Shown: positions 44,040-52,368 of the stretch, piece after piece
Numbering within the stretch: the stretch's first letter is position 1
Layout: each line of letters opens with the position of its first letter
NCBI GenBank assembly: GCA_002869565.1
Contig: PKUJ01000018.1
Span: forward strand, 50,765-114,764
Length of the DNA: 64,000 nt
DNA from: Arcobacter sp.
Lineage (GTDB): Bacteria; Campylobacterota; Campylobacteria; Campylobacterales; Arcobacteraceae
Reading direction: 5' to 3'
The notes under the pieces: generated by a model
Databases searched by the model: none
Seen by the model: the letters and a program-made list of their open reading frames with translations, nothing else
Told to the model about the DNA's origin: nothing
Translations under genes and position numbers: made by a program

Positions 44040-45932
44040 ATGAGTAAAGTTATTGGTATAGATTTAGGAACAACAAACTCTTGTATGGCAGTTTACGAAG
44101 GTGGGGAAGCGAAAGTTATCCCAAATAAAGAAGGTAAAAATACAACTCCTTCAATTGTAGCATTCACTGATAAAGGTGAAGTTTTAGTAGGTGATCCTGC
44201 AAAAAGACAAGCTATTACAAATCCAGAAAAAACAATTTATTCTATTAAAAGAATTATGGGTCTTATGATGGATGAAGAAAATGCTAAAGAAGCACAAGAA
44301 AAAGTTGGATATAAAATCGTTAATAGAAATGGCGCAGCAGCTGTTGAAATTGGAGATAAAGTATATACTCCACAAGAAATTTCTGCAAAAATTTTAGGAA
44401 AATTAAAAACTGATGCAGAAGAGTATTTAGGTGCTCCTGTTACTGATGCAGTTATTACTGTACCTGCATATTTTAATGATGCACAAAGAAAAGCAACACA
44501 AGAAGCTGGTACTATTGCTGGTCTTAATGTATTAAGAATTATTAATGAGCCAACAGCAGCTTCATTAGCTTATGGTTTAGATAAAAAAGGTGAAGAAAAA
44601 GTTCTAGTTTATGATTTAGGTGGTGGTACATTTGATGTTACTGTGCTTGAAATCGGTGATGGAACATTTGAAGTACTTTCAACAGATGGAAATGCTTTCT
44701 TAGGTGGAGATGACTTTGATAACGCTATTATTGATTGGTTAGCAAAAGAGTTCAAAGACGAAAATGGTTTCGATATTAAAACTGACAAAATGGCATTACA
44801 AAGATTAAAAGATGCTGCTGAAAATGCTAAAAAAGAGTTATCTTCTGCTGAATCAACAGAGATTAATTTACCATTTATCTCAATGGGTAATGCTGGACCT
44901 GTTCACTTAGTTAAATCACTTACTAGAGCAAAATTTGAAGCAATGACTGAAGGTTTAATTGCTGAAACTTTAGACCATATTAAAGTTGCTTTAAAAGATG
45001 CTGGATTAGATAAAAGTGAAATTGAAGAAGTAATTATGGTTGGTGGATCAACTAGATTACCAAAAGCAAACTCTGTAGTTAAAGAGTTCTTTGGAAAAGA
45101 TTTAAATAAAGGTGTTAACCCTGATGAAGTGGTTGCTGCTGGTGCTGCTGTTCAAGCTGGTGTATTAAGAGGTGATGTTAAAGATGTATTATTATTAGAT
45201 GTTACTCCTTTATCACTTGGTATTGAAACTTTAGGTGGAGTATTAACAAAACTTATTGAAAAAGGTACTACAATTCCAGTTAAAAAATCTCAAGTTTTCT
45301 CAACTGCTGAAGATAATCAACCAGCTGTATCAATTCATGTTGGACAAGGTGAAAGAGAATTTGCTAAAGATAACAAATCTTTAGGTATGTTTGAATTATC
45401 AGATATCCCTTCAGCTCCAAGAGGTGTACCTCAAATTGAAGTAACATTTGATATTGATGCAAATGGTGTTTTAAATGTAAGTGCAAAAGATAAAGGAACT
45501 GGTAAAGAGAATAAAATTACTATTTCTGGTTCATCTGGATTATCTGATGAAGAAATTGAAAAAATGGTAAATGAAGCAGAAGCAAATAAAGAAACTGATG
45601 CTAAGAAAAAAGAAGTAATTGAAGTTAGAAATCAAGCTGATGCACTTTTACATTCAACTAAAAAGACTTTAGAAGAAAATGCTGATGCAGTTTCTGAAGA
45701 ATAAAAAACTGCAATCGTAGATGCAGCTGCAGCTTTAGAAGAAATTTTAAAAGATGAAAATGCTACAAAAGAGCAAATAGAAGAAAAAGTAAAAGCTTTA
45801 ACTGAAGTTTCTCATAAATTAGCAGAAGCTATGTACAAAAAAGAGGGTGGAGATCAAGCAGGTGCTGGTGCTCAACCAAATCAAAAAGCTAAAAAAGACG
45901 ATGACGATGTTATCGATGCTGAAGTAGAGTAA
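44040..45932 (+). CDS. dnaK: Chaperone DnaK (Hsp70), interrupted near the C-terminus by an in-frame TAA
   Basis: [29 protein letters not shown] and [10 protein letters not shown] define the ATPase domain; [18 protein letters not shown] starts the substrate domain. Codon 555 is TAA (45702-45704) within [22 protein letters not shown]. The same frame continues for 75 codons through [14 protein letters not shown] to the normal DnaK end [11 protein letters not shown] and stop at 45930-45932; the total of 630 codons is the family's size. The stop removes the end of the helical lid and the acidic tail. The usual residue there is Glu (GAA), so one base change explains it. A truncated, partly active chaperone, read-through or a sequence error are the options. 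Confidence 0.95.
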
Positions 45933-45944
45933 AAACTCTGCTTC

Positions 45945-46226
45945 ATGCAAACCATAATATTTTTACTACTGGTTTTTTTAATAGTAATATACTCTGTATT
46001 ACTATATTTCAAAAATAAACATTCAAGAGTTGACAAATTAAATTCAGGTGAATGTCCTTCTTGCGGACAAAAAACTAAAACTTTCTATGATGAGAATACA
46101 AAAACAACATTTAAACAAGAAGTGATAACTGCAAGAGTTTTAAAAAATGGCGGTTGTTCTGGTGTAAATGATATTGAATACAAGTGTAAAATTTGTGGAT
46201 TAAAAGAAGTATATTCTCAAGCTTAA
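45945..46226 (+). CDS. Small membrane-anchored cysteine-pair protein
   Basis: A 93-residue protein. Residues 2-22 are a single hydrophobic helix (MQTIIFLLLVFLIVIYSVLL), followed by a soluble part with two cysteine pairs, CPSC near 38-41 and CKIC near 82-85, that could bind a metal like a rubredoxin-type knuckle, plus one more cysteine in GGCSG. The start is 12 bases after the dnaK end, so it may be co-transcribed with the heat-shock operon. I do not recognise a family. Confidence 0.65.
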   Translation: MQTIIFLLLVFLIVIYSVLLYFKNKHSRVDKLNSGECPSCGQKTKTFYDENTKTTFKQEVITARVLKNGGCSGVNDIEYKCKICGLKEVYSQA

Positions 46227-46308
46227 ATCAATATCTTTCTATTTTCTATTCAATAACTATTAACTTTTAAATGATACAATTTCTCAAATTTAAAAGGAAC
46301 TTTTTTAT

Positions 46309-47406
46309 ATGAAATTTTTATATACTCTAACACTATTAATCATATTACTATTTACAGGATGTTCTCAAAAAGAGCCATTAAAACTTGAAACTCTTCCTAT
46401 TTCAAAGGCAAAAGTGAAAAAAATCGAATTTAAAGATGTTGAAGGTTTTTATGAAGATGATTTAAATTTAGCTTTTGAAGTATTTAAAAAAGATTGTCAA
46501 AGAGCTAAAAGATATGATTTATTTGAAAATATTTGCCTAAAAGCAGAGACTTTCACAAACGCAGCACAATTTTTTAGTGAGAATTTTACTCCATATGAAT
46601 TATATAATGACAATAAAACAAATAATGGATTAATAACTGGTTATTATGAGCCTTTACTACATGGAAGTAGAGTGAAAACTGAAGAATACAAATACCCAAT
46701 TTATAAAACACCTAATGATATGTATACAATTGATTTAAGTAAGGCTTATCCTGAGCTTAAGAAATATAGGCTAAGAGGGAAAATTGTAAATGGAAAAATC
46801 GTTGCTTATGATGATAGAAAAGAGCTTAATTTTAGAGATGATTTAGAGCCAATTTGTTTTGTTAATGACGAAATTGATTTATTTTTTCTTCAAATACAAG
46901 GTTCAGGAAAAATTCAATTAGATTCTGGTGAGCTTATTAATGTAGGATATTCAAATCAAAATGGTCATAAATATTTTGCTGTAGGTCGAGCACTATTAAA
47001 AGAAGGTGTATTAGAAAAGACAGGTGCTAGTTTACAAGGTATTAAAAAATATTTAAAACAAAACCCTCAAAGAATAGAAGAAATATTAAACAAAAATAGA
47101 AGTTATGTATTTTTTATAGAAAGAGAAAATGGTGCAACAGGAGCTCTTGGTACACAGCTTGTTGGAGGAAGAAACTTAGCAGTAGATAGAAAATATATTC
47201 CTTTAGGTATGCCAGTTTTTATAAATACTAAAAATTCTGTAAATAAAGAAAAAATTGATAGATTAATGGTTGCTGCTGATGTTGGAGGTGCAATTAAAGG
47301 TCAAATTAGAGCAGATTTTTATTTTGGGAATGGAAGTGATGCTGAACTTTGGGCAGGTGGAATGAAAGAAAAAGGAAAACTAACAATATTAGTTCCAAAA
47401 GAGTAA
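46309..47406 (+). CDS. mltA: Membrane-bound lytic murein transglycosylase A
   Basis: A 365-residue lipoprotein: signal peptide with lipobox LFTGC (Cys18), so it should be anchored to the outer membrane. The MltA domain has GLITGYYEPLLHGSRV, FFLQIQGSGKIQLDSG and GYSNQNGHKYFAVGRAL. The C-terminal 3D domain contains FIERENGATGALGTQL and VAADVGGAIKGQIRADFYFG, with the catalytic Asp of the DxGxxIKG segment. It cleaves peptidoglycan glycan strands to 1,6-anhydro products during wall turnover. Confidence 0.93.
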   Translation: MKFLYTLTLLIILLFTGCSQKEPLKLETLPISKAKVKKIEFKDVEGFYEDDLNLAFEVFKKDCQRAKRYDLFENICLKAETFTNAAQFFSENFTPYELYNDNKTNNGLITGYYEPLLHGSRVKTEEYKYPIYKTPNDMYTIDLSKAYPELKKYRLRGKIVNGKIVAYDDRKELNFRDDLEPICFVNDEIDLFFLQIQGSGKIQLDSGELINVGYSNQNGHKYFAVGRALLKEGVLEKTGASLQGIKKYLKQNPQRIEEILNKNRSYVFFIERENGATGALGTQLVGGRNLAVDRKYIPLGMPVFINTKNSVNKEKIDRLMVAADVGGAIKGQIRADFYFGNGSDAELWAGGMKEKGKLTILVPKE

Positions 47407-47427
47407 TACAGACTAAAAAGTCTGTAT
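47406..47427. terminator. Bidirectional terminator after mltA
   Basis: ATACAGACT and AGTCTGTAT pair perfectly (9 bp) around AAAA, starting at the last base of the mltA stop codon. It lies between the convergent mltA gene and the small cysteine-rich gene. Confidence 0.7.
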
Positions 47428-47435
47428 ATAAACTC

Positions 47436-47675
47436 TTAGTTACAGTGTCCACCACCACAGCAACCTGATACTTTTTGTTGAGCAAATGTAATTACAAAAT
47501 TATCTTTGTACTCAACTAAATCAAAATCATGTTTTCCACAGAATTCATCATTCATTTGATTTTTCATTTCAATAGCTTTAGTTAAAGCTTCATCTTTTTG
47601 TGACATTGATATATTTGTTTCTAAGTCACTTCTTTTAAAACAACCACATTGGTTTTCTACAATAATTTTATGCAT
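47436..47675 (-). CDS. Small cysteine-rich protein
   Basis: A 79-residue protein with CGCF at 10-13, a single Cys-Gly at 46 (FCGKHD) and a C-terminal CCGGGHC cluster, an arrangement that suggests metal or iron-sulfur binding or redox chemistry. There is no signal peptide. It is a monocistronic gene convergent with mltA. I do not recognise a named family; similar cysteine-tailed small proteins occur in Campylobacterota genomes. Confidence 0.7.
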   Translation of the reverse strand: MHKIIVENQCGCFKRSDLETNISMSQKDEALTKAIEMKNQMNDEFCGKHDFDLVEYKDNFVITFAQQKVSGCCGGGHCN

Positions 47676-47836
47676 TTATTAATTCCTTCTAAATAGTTTT
47701 ATTACTCAATTTGAGTAATCGAAGATTATCAAAATATTATTGAGCGATTCTTATAGTTTTAATTTAAATTTAAATTTTAAAAAATCAAGATATATTTAGA
47801 TAAAATGAGACTTACAATATTATTACAAGGAATACA

Positions 47837-48646
47837 ATGCACATCACGAATCTTATTTCTCAATATTTTGGAAAGTTTGCTAAAACAGAATTCCCTTTAT
47901 TTATTCAAAAGTTTATAAACAATACTTATGTAAAAACTTTGGGCTTAAATATGAGTGAATTTAGAAATGCTAAATATTATAAATCATTAAATGATTTATT
48001 TACAAGAGAACTAGCAATACCAAGAGAAATTAACAAAGATGAAAATATATTTATTTCGCCATCGGATAGTTTTATTACCCAATGTGGAACTTTAGAAAAA
48101 GATTTACTTTTACAAATAAAAGGTATGGAATATTCTGTTGAAGAAATGTTAACTTACAATTGTGCAGAAAATTTTGATAGGGTAAATAATGGTTCATATA
48201 TGAACTTTTATCTTTCACCTAAAGATTACCATAGATATCATGCTCCATGTGATTTTAAAGTAAACAAATTAATTCATGTTCCTGGAAAACTTTATCCTGT
48301 TAATATTAAATATTTGAATAAACAAATTGATCTTTTTATAGAGAATGAAAGGGTCATTTTAGAATGTATTCATAATGACAAACTTTTTTACATGGTATTT
48401 GTAGGTGCTTTAAATGTAGGACAAATGGTATTTAACTTTGAACCAAAAGTTGAAACAAATACTTATGCTCGAGAAGTAAAGATTTATGAGTATGAAAATA
48501 AAGAGCTTAAAAAAGGTGAATGTTTAGGTTATTTTAAAATGGGATCAACAGTAGTAATGGTTTGGGAAGAAAACTTTGTCGAATTAGAAAATTTGTTAGG
48601 ACAAGCAGTTAAATATGGACAAAGCATTGCATCAAAAATAAATTAA
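47837..48646 (+). CDS. psd: Phosphatidylserine decarboxylase proenzyme
   Basis: A 269-residue Psd. NDLFTRELAIPR and ISPSDSFITQCG are conserved N-terminal segments, FYLSPKDYHRYHAPCDF carries the HxxxH region, and the autocleavage site is MGST at 235-238 (family consensus LGST), where Ser237 becomes the pyruvoyl group of the small subunit. It makes phosphatidylethanolamine at the inner membrane. The promoter region is the 161-base divergent gap upstream; I see nothing else in that gap. Confidence 0.93.
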   Translation: MHITNLISQYFGKFAKTEFPLFIQKFINNTYVKTLGLNMSEFRNAKYYKSLNDLFTRELAIPREINKDENIFISPSDSFITQCGTLEKDLLLQIKGMEYSVEEMLTYNCAENFDRVNNGSYMNFYLSPKDYHRYHAPCDFKVNKLIHVPGKLYPVNIKYLNKQIDLFIENERVILECIHNDKLFYMVFVGALNVGQMVFNFEPKVETNTYAREVKIYEYENKELKKGECLGYFKMGSTVVMVWEENFVELENLLGQAVKYGQSIASKIN

Positions 48647-48669
48647 TCTAATCTTTTAAGGTAGAAATA

Positions 48670-51168
48670 TTGAATAATAAAATTTTTTTTAAAATTGCAG
48701 GAATAATTGTTGTCTCTTTGCTAATTTATATACTTTTTATTACTTTATATATTTCTCCAAAAATCTCTGAATATTTAGTTGATGCAGAAACTAATGAAGC
48801 GAAATCTCAATTAAAGAGTATTTCTACAATTGTTAATAACAAAGAAAAAGTTATAAAAGATTTTAAGTTATTAAAAATTGAGAACTATAAAAATAATATA
48901 AAAAATATATCTAATATTGCTATAAATATAATGAAATCTAATCATCAACTTTTTTTAGAAGGAAAAATATCAAAAGAAAAAGCACATGCTTTATCCTATG
49001 ATGCTATTTCAAAAATTGAATATGGATTTAAAGATGATTATCTTTTTATTTTAGATAAAAAAGGAACACTGGTTTTTCATCCAGATAAAAGATACAGTAA
49101 GAAAAATATATATCATACTGCTGATGCAAACGGAAAATTGTTTATTCCTGAACTGATAAGAAAAGCTTTAAAGAATGGATCAACTTATACAAGATATTTT
49201 TGGTCAAAACTAAATAGTCTTTTTATTTCAGAAAAAATAACTTACAGTATTTATTTTGAGCCTTTTGATTTGATTATTTCTTCTGGAGTATATATTGAAA
49301 ATATAAGACAAGAATTAGAAGATGAAAAATTAAAATTTTTGCAAGAATTAACTCCTATAGTAAATTCCATTGTATTAGGAAATAGAGGCTACACTTTTAT
49401 AATAGATGAAAAAGGTAATATGATACTTCATCCTAGTAGGTTAAATAATAATAGTGAATCTAATAATCTAGATGATAGAACTGAAAGATTATTTACTAAA
49501 TTAAAAAATGCTTATAAAGAAAAACGACCTTTGTCTTATAAATGGAACATGCCAAGTGACAAAGAAAATTATACTTATGATAAAATTTCTTGGGTAGATT
49601 ATAATGATTTTTTTGGCTGGTATATAGTTTCATCTGTTTATACTGATGATTTAAAAATAAAATCAATTGAGATAAATGAAATTTTATTAAAAATATCAAT
49701 TCTAATATTAGTAATATTACTCTTAATTTCTATGATTCTTATAAAAAAATTGTTAAAACCTATAAGTATAATGTCTGATAACATGAATTTAGTAAAAAAT
49801 GGGCAATTCGATATACGAAATAATATAAATACAAATGATGAAATAGGTGACTTATCTAGTCACTTTGATAACATGCTTGATTACATTGAAGAAAATACCA
49901 AAAATTTAGAAGAAAAAATAGAAAAGAGAACAGCAGAAATTGAATATAAATTTTATTATGATAGATTAACTGGCCTAAAAAATAGAGAGTCTCTTCTTCA
50001 AAATTTAAAAAATCAAGACTTCTTATCTTTAATACTTATTGATATTGAAGAGTTTGATAATATTAATGAACTTTATGGATTTCATGTAGGTAATGAGGTT
50101 CTTATTGAAGTTATGAAACTTTTAAATACATTTGCTCTAAAAAATGATTTAAAATTGTATAAATTAGATTCAGATATTTTTGCAATAGTAGATCTAAATA
50201 TGGGTCGTTTTGTCTATTATGAGAAGTTTTTATTGGAGATACAAACACTTTTTGAAAAAGAGATTCACATTAATAGTATAAATATTGATATTTTTGTTTA
50301 TGTTACTATGGGAGTTTCTATTGCTAGGTTAAATCCTTTAAAAAGCTCAAGAATTGCACTTAAAAGGGCTAAAAACCTTGGAGTGAAGTTTTTAGTTTAT
50401 TCAGAAGAGATGGATACTAAAGATAATATTGAAAAAACTATGTATTGGAGAGAGAAAATAAAAGAGGATCTTGAAAATGATAAAGTAATTCCTTTCTTTC
50501 AACCAATTCGTAATAAAGATGAAAAAATTATAAAATATGAAGCATTAATGAGAATATGTGATGAAAAATTTAATACTCCATGTTATCTTGCCCCTGGCTC
50601 TTTTTTTGAAGTTGCTATTAAAACAAAACAGTATTTTAAATTAAATCGAAGAATAATAAAAAAAGTCTTTGATAATATAGACAAAATTGGGAAAGATGTT
50701 TCCCTCAATATAGGATTTTCTGATATTCTAAACGTAGATTTTAATGAATTTATAGAAAGAGAAGTTAACAAGCTTTCTTCTGAACAGCAAAAAAAAGTTG
50801 TATTTGAAATTTTGGAAAGTGATCATATCTCTGATTATAAAGTTTTAGATGAGTTTATAGTGAAGTATAGACAAAAAGGTATAAGAATTGCAATAGATGA
50901 TTTCGGTACTGGATTTTCTAATTTTTCACATATATTAAAAATAAAACCTGATTATCTTAAAATTGATGGGTCTTTAATAAAAGATATAAACACAGATGAA
51001 AACTCATATCAGATGGTAAAATCTATTGTAGAATTTTCAAAATCTTTAGGAATTATATCAATAGCGGAATTTATTCATTGTGAAGAAGTATATAATATTG
51101 TTAGAGCTTTAGGTATTGATGAGTTTCAAGGTTATTATTTGGGTGAACCTATATCTTTAATTGAATAA
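48670..51168 (+). CDS. Cache/HAMP sensor with degenerate GGDEF and intact EAL domain
   Basis: An 832-residue protein starting at TTG. There is a membrane helix at about 6-30, a long periplasmic double-Cache region (YDAISKIEYGFKDDYLFILD, GTLVFHPDKRYS; second unit RGYTFIIDEKGNMILHPS), a helix near 340-360 and HAMP (to about 415). The GGDEF-like domain has DSDIF at 500-504 in place of the GGDEF signature, so it cannot act as a cyclase. The EAL domain keeps YEALMRICD (Glu624) and DDFGTGFSNFSHI with IKPDYLKIDG, so it probably degrades cyclic di-GMP in response to an external ligand. Confidence 0.88.
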   Translation: MNNKIFFKIAGIIVVSLLIYILFITLYISPKISEYLVDAETNEAKSQLKSISTIVNNKEKVIKDFKLLKIENYKNNIKNISNIAINIMKSNHQLFLEGKISKEKAHALSYDAISKIEYGFKDDYLFILDKKGTLVFHPDKRYSKKNIYHTADANGKLFIPELIRKALKNGSTYTRYFWSKLNSLFISEKITYSIYFEPFDLIISSGVYIENIRQELEDEKLKFLQELTPIVNSIVLGNRGYTFIIDEKGNMILHPSRLNNNSESNNLDDRTERLFTKLKNAYKEKRPLSYKWNMPSDKENYTYDKISWVDYNDFFGWYIVSSVYTDDLKIKSIEINEILLKISILILVILLLISMILIKKLLKPISIMSDNMNLVKNGQFDIRNNINTNDEIGDLSSHFDNMLDYIEENTKNLEEKIEKRTAEIEYKFYYDRLTGLKNRESLLQNLKNQDFLSLILIDIEEFDNINELYGFHVGNEVLIEVMKLLNTFALKNDLKLYKLDSDIFAIVDLNMGRFVYYEKFLLEIQTLFEKEIHINSINIDIFVYVTMGVSIARLNPLKSSRIALKRAKNLGVKFLVYSEEMDTKDNIEKTMYWREKIKEDLENDKVIPFFQPIRNKDEKIIKYEALMRICDEKFNTPCYLAPGSFFEVAIKTKQYFKLNRRIIKKVFDNIDKIGKDVSLNIGFSDILNVDFNEFIEREVNKLSSEQQKKVVFEILESDHISDYKVLDEFIVKYRQKGIRIAIDDFGTGFSNFSHILKIKPDYLKIDGSLIKDINTDENSYQMVKSIVEFSKSLGIISIAEFIHCEEVYNIVRALGIDEFQGYYLGEPISLIE

Positions 51169-51232
51169 ATTTAAGAGAATAAAAGTTACTTTTAGTAAGA
51201 ATAGGAAAATTAAAAAATTATAAGGATTATAA

Positions 51233-51460
51233 ATGGCAACAACAGAATTAGGTCAACTTCCACTACATGGAACAAAAAGAGGTCTTATTTCGGTTTCAAA
51301 TGTAACTGAACCATATGGAAAAGGTACTACTGATATTGTAAGTATTGGTATTTCTTTAAATGGAAAAGATATTGAATGGAAATCACACATTCCATATGAA
51401 AACCTTGATGATGTAATTGCAATTTTACAAGAAGCAAGTGATAAGAAAAAAGCAGAGTAA
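51233..51460 (+). CDS. Small conserved-looking hypothetical protein
   Basis: A 75-residue protein beginning MATTELGQLPLHGTKRGLIS, with SVSNVTEPYGKGTTDIVSI and a C-terminal charged helix. It is preceded by an AAGGA ribosome binding site and ends in its own strong terminator, so it is a genuine gene. There is no signal peptide, membrane helix or cysteine. I do not recognise a family or function. Confidence 0.7.
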   Translation: MATTELGQLPLHGTKRGLISVSNVTEPYGKGTTDIVSIGISLNGKDIEWKSHIPYENLDDVIAILQEASDKKKAE

Positions 51461-51471
51461 TCTGCTTTTTT
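51446..51471 (+). terminator. Intrinsic terminator overlapping the 51233 gene stop
   Basis: AAAAAAGCAGA (51446-51456) pairs with TCTGCTTTTTT (51461-51471), with GTAA as loop; the TAA in the loop is the gene's stop codon. It also serves the convergent rhodanese gene. Confidence 0.85.
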
Positions 51472-51827
51472 TAATTAAAAACTACATCTCTATTTTCATC
51501 TGTCCATAAAGCCATTCCACCTTCAAGGTGAGATACATTTGTGTATCCATGATTTTGTATTAAAAAATCTCCAATGGTTCTTGTTCTGTTTGCATGGGCA
51601 CAAATAAGTACAAATTGTTGCTCTTTTGAAGTAACAAGTTTTTGGAACTCTTTTAACCAAGTTGGTACATCACAATTTCCGAACATATCAAAAAAAGTCA
51701 TTTTGTGTGCATTTTTTATAACACCTGTATATGACCATTCTTCTTCTCTTCTTACATCAATCATAACAATATTTTCATCAATTAATTTTTCTACATCTTT
51801 TGGTGCTAAATCAATTAGTGTATTCAT
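51471..51827 (-). CDS. Single-domain rhodanese-like sulfurtransferase
   Basis: A 118-residue rhodanese domain: IVMIDVRREEEW near 20-31, the active-site loop ICAHANRTR with catalytic Cys76, and the C-terminal YTNVSHLEGGMALW typical of the fold. There is no signal peptide, so it is cytoplasmic. It probably transfers sulfane sulfur from thiosulfate or a persulfide; the loop form CxxxxRT resembles GlpE-like single-domain members. It is convergent with the small gene at 51233. Confidence 0.9.
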   Translation of the reverse strand: MNTLIDLAPKDVEKLIDENIVMIDVRREEEWSYTGVIKNAHKMTFFDMFGNCDVPTWLKEFQKLVTSKEQQFVLICAHANRTRTIGDFLIQNHGYTNVSHLEGGMALWTDENRDVVFN

Positions 51828-51987
51828 TCGTAACCTTAATAGTGATAATTTTGGATTCTAACATAAAAATATTAATCTTTGTATAATTTTTTATTATAAT
51901 TCTTGAATATTTAATTCTTATAAGTGTCTATTAACAAACTCTTTACAAATATTAACTATAATACTAAAAAATAAAGGAAAATAAATT

Positions 51988-52350
51988 ATGAAGAAGATAT
52001 TTTTAATATTAATATTTAGCTTTATATCATTATTCGCATTTGATCATTTAAGTCCTGATAACATAGATAAAAAATTAAAAGGTAAAAATGCAATAGTTGA
52101 TTTCTATGCAACATGGTGTCCTCCTTGTAAAGTTTTAGCTAGAAATCTAATAAATTTTGATAAAGTAAAACCTTCAAATGTTGTAATTTATAAAGTTGAT
52201 ATTGATCAACATATGGATTTAGCAAAAAGATATAATGTAAGAAGTTTGCCTACTTTGGTTTATTTCAAAGATGGTGAAGTTGTAGCCAAAGAAGTTGGTA
52301 TAAAAGATGAAAGTGAATTACTTGCAAATTCAAAAGAATATTTTAAATAA
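51988..52350 (+). CDS. Periplasmic thioredoxin-like protein
   Basis: A 120-residue protein with a signal peptide (MKKIFLILIFSFISLFAF). The redox site is WCPPC (Cys44, Cys47), and RSLPTLVYF provides the cis-proline. It is expected in the periplasm as a thiol-disulfide reductant or apocytochrome/disulfide isomerase partner. The dsbD gene follows 18 bases downstream, so DsbD probably passes electrons to it. Confidence 0.88.
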   Translation: MKKIFLILIFSFISLFAFDHLSPDNIDKKLKGKNAIVDFYATWCPPCKVLARNLINFDKVKPSNVVIYKVDIDQHMDLAKRYNVRSLPTLVYFKDGEVVAKEVGIKDESELLANSKEYFK

Positions 52351-52368
52351 AAATTAGGTTAGGTTATT

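Noticed and set aside
44040..45932. Reassignment of UAA to an amino acid in this genome
   Set aside because: Most intact genes in the window end at TAA followed by unrelated sequence or the next gene start, so TAA must work as a stop here.
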